A DNA stretch of 64,000 nucleotides. Source: Daucus carota subsp. sativus. Lineage: Eukaryota > Streptophyta > Magnoliopsida > Apiales > Apiaceae. Positions within the stretch are counted from its first letter, which is position 1. The number at the start of each line of letters is the position of its first letter. Position numbers and translations under genes: made by a program. Below the pieces are notes generated by a model that ran no database searches, had not been told where the DNA came from, and saw only the letters and a list, made by a program, of their open reading frames with translations. The DNA lies in contig NC_030389.2 in the NCBI RefSeq assembly GCF_001625215.2, forward strand, positions 37,561,454 through 37,625,453. Direction: 5' to 3'. Shown here piece after piece: positions 36,301 through 49,855 of the stretch.

Positions 36301-39300
36301 AGAAAGGACAGCTGACCCTGTTAAGATAAGGCCTTGCATTACTTTTGGTTTGTTCTGGACATGCATGTCAATATCCATAATTAACAGTATACCTTTAATT
36401 GCTGAATTTGACGCTGCAAAGCTGTTACATCGCCCGAAGCATCCTCATTCACTTTAGCCTATTTGATAAATGGGAAATATTAGAAGAAATATTTTTAAAG
36501 ATGCATGTTGTAACAATTACCAAAATAGACATGTAAATGAGAGCTGATACATTATTCTGAATAAGTTTCGCACGCTGAGCAAACTTCAATGTACTAAGCG
36601 TCTCACTTGCTGAACTGCAGTGAAGATAAATATTAATTACTAAATAAAGATGTAACTTTTTTGCAGTTGTATGATAAAAGGAGAATAATGCAGGTTCATA
36701 CCAAACAGAAGGACTGACATTTGCAATAATTGTTGTTTTTGAGTTTCCACCAAGAGAATCCTGCATCCATATAAAAAGAAAAAGAATTGAGTAGAGTTAA
36801 AAGGAACCTTGCAATAACCAGAAATTTATATTGCTTGATAAGTTGATAGTCATCTTTATAATTGTCTTACCTGAAGAAGAAATGTAAGCCTAGAGTCCCT
36901 GTAGGGTACATGTCTATGTTTCCCATGTGCCACATCAACTAAAGACATTATCACCAGACTACATTCAAAAAATATTTGAACTTTCAAAAATAAGACAGTG
37001 AGACAAGTAGCGAATCAAACATGAAGGATGCTGAACGATTATGTATATACCCTAGAGTTGACAAAGATTTGTTTATATTTGCAGCTTCTTTCAGGCGATC
37101 TCCTTCCGCTCCAGAGCTCTTCTGCCTAACAAAATACACAAAATCAGCTTTCTTAATATATATGTTAAAGAATATAATGATTTGCAGGATGCTAAACATT
37201 ACCTTTCTGACCCTGCTAGATCTACTAAATTTAACCTCCCAAACCTAAGGTGTGTCACAGAGTCCTTCTCCCAGTGGCTTTCAATGATGCATGTGAAAAC
37301 GCTATGGGATCGACTGCTTTCACTGTTCATGTTAGTTGCAGCCATTTTCCTATTTGCGACGCCCTGTCATGATAGAATTGTAAGGCAATATTCATAATTA
37401 CCATGTGATAAGAAAGCTAAATATTCTCACCTGAAACAAAAGCTTTAGCACATCAGTAACAGTTCTGACATTATATTCCTTAAGGTTTTCAACATATACT
37501 CCATTCTTCAAGTCTTCTCTGAGCTGTAGCATGAAAGTTGAATATATAACTTACATATTTAATTATTAAATTAGAGAGTGCAGCATATATTCAGTGAACC
37601 AATAATTACTTGAAGATTAGTTGACGAGGGATCCAAGAGATCTGTTATCTGTTCATTATATATCTCAAGGAAGGAGCATTTGCAGCTGTACTCTAGTCTT
37701 TCATCTCTTCTGCTCTCTTCTTCCTATCAATAAATTGAAGTTATAAAAAATAAGGTAAGTATATTAAGAGTAAAATAGTCATACAATTCATTATATCATA
37801 CAAAACTCGGACCTCGTGAATCCTCTTGAATAAGTATTCAAATATACGAGGAGTGATCCCACAATCTTCATTGAGCTTTCCATCCATCTGACCAATATCA
37901 CCAATCATGGTATATGTTTTCCCACTACCAGTCTGCAGCACAAACAATAAGACCTTGAAGACTATCGCAAATACCTCATCAAAGTAACAGTTCCTTCTCT
38001 TATTTTATTAATGATGATAAACAATAAACCATTTTCATAAAAAACTAATACCTGGCCATAAGCAAACATGCAGCTGTTATATCCAGACATACAATTATCC
38101 ACCATGGGTAATCCAGCAACCCTGAAGAGCTTTTCCTGTACGAAAATCAGATCAATAAAGCCTCTACTCTTAAGCACTCTGTTCAAACTCTTCATCCATG
38201 TACAAACTTCTTTAATTACTAGGGGCCGTCTGTCTTAGATCAAAACAAGTTACTTATTGCTTATAAGTAAGAAGTTACTTATATATTTAGCATAAAAGGG
38301 TTACTTGAAAGCAAAAAGTAATTTTTAATTTATGAGTTTGGATGAATTTATTGATGGTTTATGACTTATTAGGTATAAAAATTAGTAATATAATAATGAA
38401 ATATTACAATCTTTTAAAGTGTTCATATACATTTTTATGTTATCAAATTTCAAAAATCAAAATAAGTCCGTAAAAGAAGTTATGATTTTCAACTTCTCAG
38501 ACTCCAACTTATGAGTTAAAAGTTAGTAACTTATGAGTTTATTACACAGACAATAGGAATGAGCTGATTCTGGATTACCCAAATAGGGCCTATATAATTA
38601 ATGCTTTTAAATGCTTCGTACTTTTTTCTTGTCCAAACTTTTGATACAGCCAACTATTCTTTCAATGCTGTATTGCCCTATTGGAAAACGACATGTATCA
38701 TATCTGTCATTAAACCATAAACACTCTTCATATAATTAGCACATGAAATTATTTTGTTTATTCGCATCATAATCAAAGAGTAATCAATTCAAGTAACTTT
38801 ACAAAATATCAAACCACGAGCATGAGATTGGAAAAATCATATTATTAATTATTAATTATAAATAAGAGCAAATTAGCACCTGCGATATTGTTTCACAAGC
38901 AATATGATCAAATGTAAACCTAAGTTCGGGATGTCCAAGCCACATCAAGCTTTGTGGACTCTCCTGCTTCAAACATCGACCATATCCTTGGGATACCTTC
39001 TCTGAATTATTCAAAGGCCTAATCCGTATCAAAGTCTACACAAAACAAAAACAAAATAAGAAACTCAAACAAAAAAAATTCAGTACATCGTCGAAACACA
39101 AAATTCACCTGCACATTGTGATCATTCCAAAACAAAGGATCTTCCACGAGGTCAAACTTCATAATCTCCTCCGGAACTTCAAAGTTCCCAACCGAAAGCC
39201 TCTTCGAAGCCTTACAAGAACTCCCTCCCTTCTCTCCCCCATACACCGACACTCTAGGCCCCGTACTCACACCAACACTCGAAATCCTCCTCGCAGGAGT

Positions 39301-39651
39301 ACTATTCGCAGAATTCGGCTCCGAATTCGCCTTCCACTTACTCGAAACCCTAGAACCATCACAATTACCCACATTCCCCCCTCTCCTACTCATCATCATC
39401 GCCACAGACGCCTCGAGCCTCGCATCCGACGACTTCCCCTGCCTCGACCCCTCGCAATCGATCTCCTGACTCGCCTTATGCTCTAAATACTGACACGGAT
39501 CTGGAATCGAATTGAGCGGAGTTCTCGGAGGTGGAAAATTGGCGAACCGATCACTCGATAAGCTCTCGAGATCATTCTCATTAGGCTCCGTAAATTTTAT
39601 CGAGTTGCGAGAAATGGACCGAACTGAAGAAGGAGCTGTGTCTTTCGACAT
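26637..39651 (-). CDS. Kinesin-12, phragmoplast-orienting-kinesin (POK)-like
   Basis: Thirty-two coding exons on the minus strand, first 39651-39109 and last 26748-26637, with the largest at 33805-31781 and 31610-30303. Exons 2-13: 39035-38880, 38135-38052, 37932-37813, 37723-37610, 37523-37431, 37363-37203, 37125-37051, 36958-36871, 36760-36702, 36614-36551, 36458-36393, 36317-36150. Every junction keeps frame, giving 2364 residues. A basic Ser-rich head (1-181) precedes the motor (about 182-530): P-loop GQTGSGKT near 260, switch I SSRSH near 387, switch II DLAGSER near 418, and microtubule-contact [20 protein letters not shown]. The neck follows with [13 protein letters not shown] and [15 protein letters not shown]. 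The remainder is almost all coiled coil, with the conserved block [20 protein letters not shown] near the C-terminus. Kinesin-12s are plus-end motors of phragmoplast and division plane. Size and motor suit KIN-12C/D/F types; the exact subclass is unsure. Confidence 0.95.
27349..27410. repeat. (GA)n microsatellite in kinesin intron
   Basis: GA/GGGA run starting a few bases from the donor of kinesin exon 27526-27415. On the coding strand it is a CT tract at the very start of the intron. Confidence 0.9.
38222..38588. mobile_element. Putative hAT-like MITE in kinesin intron 2
   Basis: Left end CTAGGGGCCGTCTGTC, complement of right end TAGGCCCTATTTGGGTAATC. Candidate 8-bp flanks TTTAATTA and TATAATTA differ at one base. 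The interior repeats TTATAAGT/ACTTATGAGTT words, as in many plant non-autonomous hATs. Borders are approximate. Confidence 0.5.
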
Positions 39652-40044
39652 TTTATGAGAGAAATGTTTGAGTAATGAGATTAGTTAGGGTTTGAAATTG
39701 GGGGATTGAGTGGTGATGTGTTTTTTAATTTGAGATGAGATTTAGAAAGTGGTGAAAAAGTGTGAGTGAAGGAGTGGGATTTTGAGTACTGACATCGCTG
39801 TGATTACAAGTGAAGTGGAGATTCAAGAGGAAGCTGGAGAGATGAGATAGAGACATAGAGTAGAATGATGAGCCCGCTTGTTTTTCAAATTTGAGTTTGG
39901 GGAAATTACATGGAAGTCACTTAAGTTATGCTCATTTTACAATTGCCCCATTTCAAAATTCAAAATCACAATCCTTCGCAAGAAGGTTGATGATTACTCT
40001 AATATTGATATCACAGGAGGTCAACCAAGACTCTTTGTCCGCGG
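39652..40044 (-). promoter_or_regulatory. Kinesin proximal promoter and leader
   Basis: Region directly upstream of the kinesin ATG at 39651. On the coding strand it contains AAACCCTAACTA (telobox-like, often near start sites of growth genes) about 45 nt before the ATG. I saw no clear mitosis-specific AACGG element in this stretch. A hAT insertion begins at 40045. Confidence 0.4.
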
Positions 40045-40874
40045 TAGGGCTGAGCAAAGCCGAACCGAAACCGAAACCGAATAACCGAACCGTGCAATTC
40101 TGGTTAGGTTCGATTTTTATTTTTCTGAAAATTCCGGTTAATTCGGTTTTCGGTTATTAACTGAATTATAATCCGGTTCGGTTCGGTTATTAAAATTATA
40201 AATTCGGTTTTAACCGAAATAACCGAAATATATATATGTATTATTTTAATTTATAATTTATATATAATACAGAATTAGTTAAAAAGAATAGTGAATAGAT
40301 AGGTCTGATTGTCTGACCCTTGACTCTACCCAAACACATTACACTAACCCTAATTACACGCACGCTCTCCCGCCTCCCGACAATGCTCACCGCCGGCCGC
40401 CGACTTCAAGCATTTGTATATATATTATATAGTCAAGAATCAAATCAAAAATTCAAAGCATCAAAGGTATCTAATCGACTACTCACTAAGTACTATATAT
40501 CTTCTGATTTACCTACTTTGTGTTTAGATTTTATACCCAATCAGATGTTGGCCTGTGAGTCTGTGACTTTTAAGTACCTGCATACAGGCATCAGAAGAAA
40601 TCAGCGACATCAAGCCTTCAGAACACTTTTGGCTACATATCTTGATGTTTCATATCTTGATTTTTCATAATATTGTTTTCTTAATATTTAAAAATCCAAA
40701 AAATTCGGTTATTTCATAATCGAAACCGAATTAACCTAAATATTTCGGTTCGGTTACGGTTCGGTTTAATATATAATTCGGTTCGGTTCAGTTTATGAAA
40801 ATTTTGATATTTCGGTTTTCGGTTATTTCGGTTCGGTTCGGTTTTGAACCGAACCGACCGAATGCTCAGCCCTA
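40045..40874. mobile_element. hAT-like non-autonomous element, 830 bp
   Basis: Perfect inverted ends TAGGGCTGAGCA, with perfect 8-bp direct repeats GTCCGCGG at 40037-40044 and 40875-40882. Subterminal regions are dense in CGGTTCGGTT and AACCGAA words. The middle (about 40300-40680) is different: GC-richer, with AACCCTAATTACACGCACGC and CACCGCCGGCCGCCG, and is not built from the subterminal repeats. No transposase motif in any frame. Confidence 0.9.
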
Positions 40875-40882
40875 GTCCGCGG

Positions 40883-42138
40883 CTCATTTTTAGTTTTAAT
40901 CGAAAATGAAGATTTGGATATCAAATAATTATTATTAGAATAAAAAAAATTGAAACATCTAGATTTAATTTATATCTCCTCCTTTTTTAGTAAACATAAG
41001 ATATTAATAAAAATATAGGAAATGTCACAATATTTTTTTTCAAAACTACTGTTAGGATTAAAATTTTGAACTGATCATCTTATAAAGTGAAAGTGAGAGT
41101 TTGAGAGTAAACTCGTACACAGTGGCAAAACCAGAGGGGTTGGACGTTGGAGGAGACTAGACCCCCCAACCTCGAAAAAATAGTTTATATTTTTTTTTCA
41201 GCCCTTTGAATTATTCATGTCGATATAATTTAGGACACTTAGAGCGAGTTCAAGAGATGCATTATAACATGTCATAAGTCATAATTTAGGATATTTGATG
41301 AAAAATGTTGATCCAACAATGTCCTAGTGATGTCTTATCTCACTAGAACAACCTCTTGAAACCTTATTTATAAGGAACATCTCTCTCGTTGCTTTATTTA
41401 ATATATTATAATAAATTCTTATACATACTATGTTTCTCTCTCTGCTTTGGACTTCCCTTAGTCTAAAGAAAGTCTTATTAACAAATGCATTCAAACAGAT
41501 ACACTCATAAGTCATACGCACACACTTGACACTACCTTAACTCAGCTTCTCACTATGATAAATTCATTAAGTCGCGAACCCGTGACACATCTTGGAAAAG
41601 AATAGTGAAAAGCCATGTCACTTGGAACTGGTTGCTTACGCTTTTTCGGAGGTCTACACCCATTATGTGGCGTAAAAAAATCACTATTCTATATGTCAAT
41701 TTCTTTTTTGGACGCTATGTATTTATGTTAGTGCACTCCGAATAATGTTCTCTTTCAGGCCTTTTAACCAATCAATACGTGCAACCTAGAGAGATGGCTG
41801 TCTCTCTTTGATGAATGTGATATCGAGGTTCAGTATTCAAATTTCGATCAGTCCTTTACAAACTTGCTTCCAAATTTGAGCCCCTCTGAAATTTGCTTTG
41901 GTTCCGCACTGCTTGTACATAAGACTAATTACTTGTATCATATATCATATATCATATAATAAAGATTAATATCATGAAGAAATTGGGATATCGTTTATCA
42001 ATTTTAGGACGACATGCGACATTTGATAAAGGGAAGATTCCAAGAGATTGTTTGAGTCAGCAAAATTCCGAAATTTTAAATTCTTGACACTCACTTGAAA
42101 ATGGACTCGGACTATAAAGTCATGCTAATATAAACTTA
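40883..42138. other. Intergenic spacer
   Basis: AT-rich non-coding DNA. Around 41239 a GAGCGAGTTCAAGAGATGC end resembles a degraded Tourist-like left terminus, but no matching right end was found. Around 41124 a short GC-rich word block resembles one at 24650. Confidence 0.4.
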
Positions 42139-42532
42139 GAGCATCTCCAACGGTGTTGGCTATAATCGTTGGCTAAATTGGATCTGTAAGACGTTATGTA
42201 AAATTTGCTGAACTTGTAAGACATTTCGCTTCAATGGTATTGGCTATATTGGTTAGCTATAATTTAAAAATAATATGTTATTAATATTTTAAATTGTTAA
42301 AATAGAATATATCAGTTCAATATGGTAATAAATGATGTGCAATATTCCTACAGATTTCTTACAGACCTGTAGAGGTTCGACAAATTTAGCCATCCATAGG
42401 AGGTTGGCCAAATTTATAGACAACATGTCACTATGGTTGGAGTGTGAACTTTTGAAATGGTTGGCTAAATTTTTTATTTTTGGCATGACAACTCATCTTT
42501 TAGCTAAGTGGTCTTCATGGTTGGAGATGCTC
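42139..42532. mobile_element. Tourist-like MITE family A, copy 1, 394 bp
   Basis: Ends GAGCATCTCCAAC / GTTGGAGATGCTC, flanked by TTA at 42136-42138 and 42533-42535. Same length and about nine-tenths the same sequence as 59669-60062. Contains GTTGGCTATAATCGTTGG and ACAGACCTGTAGAGGTTC. Open frames inside are incidental. Confidence 0.9.
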
Positions 42533-42659
42533 TTAGGTGACTTAATCTTCAAGAACAATGTAAAATTGATATCCGTTAATATGATATATAGGCTTTTTTT
42601 TATGGGAAATTAAACGATTCAAATCTGATTTAATTTCAAATATTTGTTTACTCCTCTGT

Positions 42660-42840
42660 TCTAAAAGTTGGTGATTAATCACGATTAATCACCGATTAAT
42701 CCATGTTCCGTAACTCGCCGAACTGATTAAATCTCCAATTAATCACCGATCAATCCGATTAATCCCCGATCAACTCAATTAATCCCCGATTAATCATTGT
42801 TCCATAACTTCACCGATTAAGTCCGATTTACGCTTTTTTA
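42660..42840. repeat. GATTAATC-rich interspersed repeat, copy 1
   Basis: Contains repeated GATTAATCACCGATTAAT words and a TTCCGTAACTCGCCGAACTG block. An inverted diverged copy lies at about 50065-50195. Class unknown. Confidence 0.6.
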
Positions 42841-43719
42841 CAACACTAGTTTACCTGTTAAAAAATCACCAAACCATATCATATCATACCTGGTGGACGG
42901 TGGTGCACTAAATTTATGAAAGGTGACAACTGACACGGGGAACAAGTGAACAACAAACCTTTCCCAATATGATCACTATTGAGCAGTATCACTAAAATAT
43001 TAATGTCTTGGATAAAAGATGTAAAAATATTACTAAGATAATAGATGGATCCATGGTGGTCTATAATCCCAGGAAGGGAGTATAAAGGGTGGAAAGAAAA
43101 TTCAAACGAGTAAATATTTTGAATCCTATAGCCTATAGGCTATACATAATACTACATGTTAACGTAATCAACGGGAGTGGTTAATGGTAGGGTTTGAGTA
43201 AATTAGGACATGCACGTCAGCACATAGATAAATAGGTTATACTTTATAGGGTCGCTGTGCAGAGAACTGTATTTTTATATTTTAGTGTGGAAGTAGAATA
43301 ATTAGATGCCGTTGGGTTAGTTTAAATGAAATGATTTTTTGTTTATAGTAAAGAAGTGAAGTAGAAGCGAGAAGTAAATAAGTTAATAAAATGTTTGTAA
43401 AGAAGCAGAAATTGTGAGAGATAAACTAGCATGGCCCAGTTTTTTGAAAGTGTTTCTACTTCATTACACAAACGGGTTAAAAAAAGTAGAAAGTAGAAGC
43501 AGGAGTTACTTCTCGTTCCCAAACAGGCCCTTAGTCTGTCTGTGTAGTTAATTACGTAAGGGAAAATATATTTTTTTGCCACCCAACTTATTATTTGTTT
43601 AGAAACCTACCACTGAACTATAATTTTTTTGTTTTTTGCCACTAATGTTAGGTTCGGATTTTTTTTTGTCACTAACGTTAGGTTCGGATTTGATTATTAA
43701 CACTATGTTATTCTTTTTA

Positions 43720-43885
43720 GAGTTAATTGCATTTGGCACCCCTTTGATTTCAGCATGTTGCACATTGCACCTAATAGTTTTGGAATAAACACTATGATGC
43801 CCCTTACTTTTAACCCGTAGACACTTTGCACCCTTTCCGTTATCTTCTGCCGTTACCGTTAACTTTTGAAGGGGCATTTTGGAAA
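43720..43885. mobile_element. Fragment related to the MULE MITE at 17991
   Basis: AGAGTTAATTGCATTTGGC, CACCCCTTTGATTT, TTGCACC and CCGTTAACTTTTGAAGGGGC follow the same order of words as the 17991-18331 element. It looks like a nested or shared segment within the larger element. No right border was recognised. Confidence 0.4.
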
Positions 43886-44276
43886 ATTTAATTATATTTA
43901 ATTAAAATCAGACCTTTATTTAAATTTTCCGACCATCTAAATGATATTTTTCGGAAATCTATTTTTCGGTAGTCTGCAATATAATAGTAATCTGTGTCTA
44001 TATCTTTATATGTAGTACTCCATATGTGTCCTAGGTAGTTTATCTTAAATGAAGAGAGTACGGATTTTTTTACTCAGAAAAGAAATCTTAAAATTAACTT
44101 ATGGAACTATATTTATAAAAAGTGGGAATCTTAAAATACGTGACAAGTAGTAGTAAAGAACTATAAAGTCAAGTGATACTATATATTTGTGGAGTCTTAA
44201 AATAATTCATAAAATAAAATTTTTTAGGTTCTTAAAATGCCTGTTAAACTCTCATACTTCAAGGTAAACTAGCTAA

Positions 44277-44639
44277 AAGCAACTCCAGCAGCTTCCCTAT
44301 TTGGAGTCTTAAACCAAAATATGAGGAATATGGGAAAATAATCCACTCCAACACTATCTTAGTGATTCCCTAAATCACTAAGATCCACTAGCCATGTCTT
44401 ATCTTTAGGTAACCTCTCTCCTCTCCTAAATCTTATTTTATAATAAATTTTGAATACAAACATGTTCTCTCTCTTCACCTATTGCAATAATGGTAACTTT
44501 TAATAATAAAATAGTATATAAGGAATGAATATAAGGAATATTGTTGGAGGTGAGAATAGCTATTATTATCTTAAATCACTAGGATCCAATATTTTATATT
44601 ATATTTAAGGAATGGGCTAAGATACTGTTGGAAATGCTC
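44277..44639. mobile_element. Tourist-like MITE nested in the MULE, 363 bp
   Basis: Left end AAGCAACTCCAGCAGC (first base changed from G), complement of right end GAGCATTTCCAACAG, TAA at 44274-44276 and 44640-44642. It is the inverted homologue of the middle element at 8333-9115 and shows that element's uninterrupted form. Confidence 0.85.
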
Positions 44640-45161
44640 TAAGGGACATATAGATGACTGTATATAATGTTATAGACACATATCATATCACCATAATATT
44701 GCTGACTACCACTATATTTTTATAATGCTAAGAAAATAACATATTATAAATAATCAAATCAAAACATAACGTTAGTGACAAAAAAAAATCCAACGTTTTT
44801 TTAAGGAAAAAAAACCAACATTAAATTTTATTCAGAAAAAATAAAATAAAATAATTTTTGAAATTTTTTGGAGTCTCAAAATGCGTGTCCAACTCTCGTC
44901 CTCCAAGGTAAACTACCTAGGACACTACATAAAGATATAGACACATATAAGACCGACATTATATTACAGACTAACACTATATTTTAATAATACTAAAAAA
45001 ATAACATAGTGTTAATAATCAAATCCGAACCTAATATTAGTGACAAAAAGAAGTCCGAACCTAACATTAGTGACAAAAAAGAAAAAAATTATAGTTCAGT
45101 GGTAGGTTTCTAAACTAATAATAAGTTGGGTGGTAAAAAAATCTATTTTCCCATTACGTAA

Positions 45162-46051
45162 CGATATAATACATATAATGCAAAAGCAAAACGTATAAAG
45201 ATAATTTTAAATAGTTGTTTACAGAAAAAAATCGTTCATTGAATTATTTTTCCATACAAAAGTTGTAGTGACTAGTGAGCTAAACCGTTCTTCCATTTCA
45301 AACATGATTTGAATAATATTGGCTCAAAGCGCATAAATCTGATTTTTTATTACAAAGTTGGTAATTTTAGATCGATTCTTTTTGAGGATTACTTACATTT
45401 CAAATTAATAGTTTATTTTAATTTTTCATAATTAAATTGACCCTTTTTGATGATTAATTATATATTTCTCTATATATTTTTTTGAAAAACTGAAAAGTTA
45501 CTTGTCATTTGCTGCATCAACATTCAAGTAGTTTAAGCTAGATGCTCAATCTTTTTTTTTTTGGCAAAATAGACGAATTCTTCGAAATTTAGATTCATAA
45601 AGGTTATGACTCATAACCTCTACCATAACCTTTACGAACTTGTAATGATTTGAAATCTTTACAAACTTATAATGACTTGACGACGGTGTCGGAAGCATAT
45701 AATTCTAAAAATTGAAACATACTCTAAACAATAGTAAAACTGGCACCGAGGTCCAATTAGTTTTGCCTTTCCAAGTAACTTGATAACTTGGCAAAAAAAT
45801 TCCCCATATAAACCAGCATAGATGAAACAGGAAACCAACATCTAATTGCTCTGTAGCAATGTATATTATTAGCAACATGAATGTAAACCATCAGCACGAC
45901 ATATTACATCACCATTTTACATTCTCACATCATCAGAACAACACCCACAATAGGTAATTTTAAAAACTATAATATCAGTAACACCGACACCCAGGTGACG
46001 AGTGAGCCGATAGATTGACTTGGGTACCCGATAAAACCATCAAGAAATTCC
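45162..46051. other. Intergenic, 3' side of ARF gene 1
   Basis: AT-rich spacer. The part nearest 46051 is the likely 3' UTR of the ARF gene. Nothing else recognisable. Confidence 0.5.
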
Positions 46052-47970
<1,919 letters not shown>

Positions 47971-48719
47971 TTAATTAAAAACATCTAAATACTCTCCACC
48001 ATTTTATAGTAACAGTCCAAAGCAAACCAAACTAATAGGGTGATCAAACACACAAGCAGCAGTCAAATTACAAACTTATACAGTTTTCTTATCAGTTGCA
48101 ACTTGCAACAAAACGCCTTATCAATTTATCATAGACAAAATGGTTTATCAAAGTGGCCACTACATAACTAACAAAAATACCGAAAAATTCAGGGCCTCAT
48201 ATCGGTCACTTTTTAGGCAAAATTGCTGATTTTCGGTGGTAAGTTTGAGATTTTATTACCTTACAGTCTTACACTGACTTAAGAGTGGCGAATCTGAGAC
48301 CCCAAATATATTGGCCATAAATTTGAAACTTCGGTGTGCAAACTGATACACACCTCTAAAATTGACATGTACAGTTCGAGATATAACATGTGAAACACAA
48401 CCTTTACATGAACTAATCTCACTTCCATTTAATAGACCGTACCACATCATTTTTTCCCTAAAATATACAAACAACATATATTGCACGATATATAGATCGC
48501 AACTAGTAAGAAAACAGGCTAGCTTCCCTAAATCGAAAACCTACAATTCACAATGAAACAAAATGAATCAAACCGGAAACAATGATTCTGCAAAAACAAG
48601 CAGTCACGATGAATGCAGAAACACACAGATCCACACATTCAGCACATTTCACAGATCAAAAACAACAGTTACAATATAATTCATAGCTCACTTTTATTCA
48701 CAGATGGGCGATATCAACG

Positions 48720-48772
48720 CACTAAAACAGAGAGAGAGAGTGTGAGAGAGAGGGAGAGAGAGAGAGAGAGAG
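48720..48772. repeat. (GA)n microsatellite in ARF leader intron
   Basis: GA-rich run with few interruptions within the putative 5' leader intron of ARF copy 1. Confidence 0.85.
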
Positions 48773-49001
48773 TTCAAAATCAGAGATCAGTTTTGAAGCT
48801 AAACGAATCTAGCTATCTAATACATAGAGATCATGCAAATCAACAGCGCAAAACACATATGAATTGATTAAATAGTGAAAATGAATGAGATCTATAAGAT
48901 GGAGACATGGCTTACGATGAGGTTGAAGATCCGAGCAGAAGAAAATCGCACAGCCAAACACAGCTTTATTTTTTGATTTTATATACAGGCAGGCAGTACA
49001 G

Positions 49002-49011
49002 TGTTTATATA
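49002..49011 (-). promoter_or_regulatory. Candidate TATA box of ARF copy 1
   Basis: On the minus strand CTATATAAAC, a good plant TATA box, lies about 30 bp upstream of the presumed leader start near 48970. A second, weaker TATATAAAA is at 48977-48985. The box abuts the target duplication of the hAT element at 49012. Confidence 0.6.
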
Positions 49012-49019
49012 GTGGAGAC

Positions 49020-49847
49020 TAGGGGTGAACATGAACCCGTTCAACCCGCTAACCCAACCCAAACCAGCCCTTTTTTAGGCCGATTAACCCGACCCGTTCA
49101 AAACCGAAAAATAAATGGGTTAATTTTTAAAAAACCCGATAAAGTTGGGTTGGGTCAGAGTTTTACAGATTTTAACCCTAACTAACCCAACCCAACCCGA
49201 TTATATATATACACGTGTGTATAATATTTACATATCTATCTTACATTCTTAAGTTTATCCCGATCAATCTTTAACCTAAATTTGATTTATCTAGAGTGTG
49301 TCTATACATTTACAATAATAATATGGATAATTTTAAATATCTCGATAACTATAAAATGTAAATGATGACTTTTGGAATTTGAACATGGTTAATGATCTGT
49401 TAATGAACTGATGTACAACTTATAAATAAGAGTCCGTAACTGAGGGTGTATACAACAATTTCTTATTATTTCACCATTGTTCAAATATTTCACTAATGTA
49501 ATAGGCTTCTCTCTTCAATTAAAAACTTACGCATCGACTAATATTAGTGAATGATTCATAGAAACTGAGTAACTATAAATATATGTATGCCGACTGTTAC
49601 TAACTATCGACGTGCGAGTGAGTATATTTTTTTTTCCTATCCCGATGAATGACTAAATTTTTATTAATTATTATTTTCGCAAGTTTAACCCAAACCAATC
49701 CGACCCAAACCGAATTAATTGGGTTGGGTAAGGTTGGGTTATATAAATTTTTTCCGGTTAATGGGTTAAATTTTTATTAACCCGCACTAATTGGGTTAGG
49801 TCATTTTTTTCTAAAAAGCCGCCCAACCCAACCCATGTTCACCCCTA
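49020..49847. mobile_element. hAT-like non-autonomous element, 828 bp
   Basis: Perfect inverted ends TAGGGGTGAACATG and perfect 8-bp direct repeats GTGGAGAC (49012-49019, 49848-49855). Subterminal parts consist of AACCCAACCC / GGGTTGGGT words on both sides, with an AT-rich centre. No coding capacity. Confidence 0.92.
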
Positions 49848-49855
49848 GTGGAGAC

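Larger units (their letters stand above)
43560..45152. mobile_element. Mutator-like foldback element, 1593 bp
   Basis: Perfect 9-bp direct repeats ATTACGTAA at 43551-43559 and 45153-45161. The ends start GGGAAAATA and remain inverted copies for about 165 bp, with words such as CCACCCAACTTATTATT and AACCTACCACTGAACTATA in both arms. Further inverted homology recurs inward (around 43975-44045 and 44895-44985). This is the layout of a long-TIR non-autonomous MULE. The inside has no transposase. A Tourist MITE is nested at 44277-44639. Confidence 0.9.

Noticed and set aside
40320..40670. 116-codon open frame inside the hAT element
   Set aside because: No domain, no splice or promoter context, and it lies in the non-coding core of a non-autonomous transposon.
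41239..41600. Tourist-like MITE starting GAGCGAGTTCAAGAG
   Set aside because: Only a degraded left end is visible; no right terminus or target duplication found.
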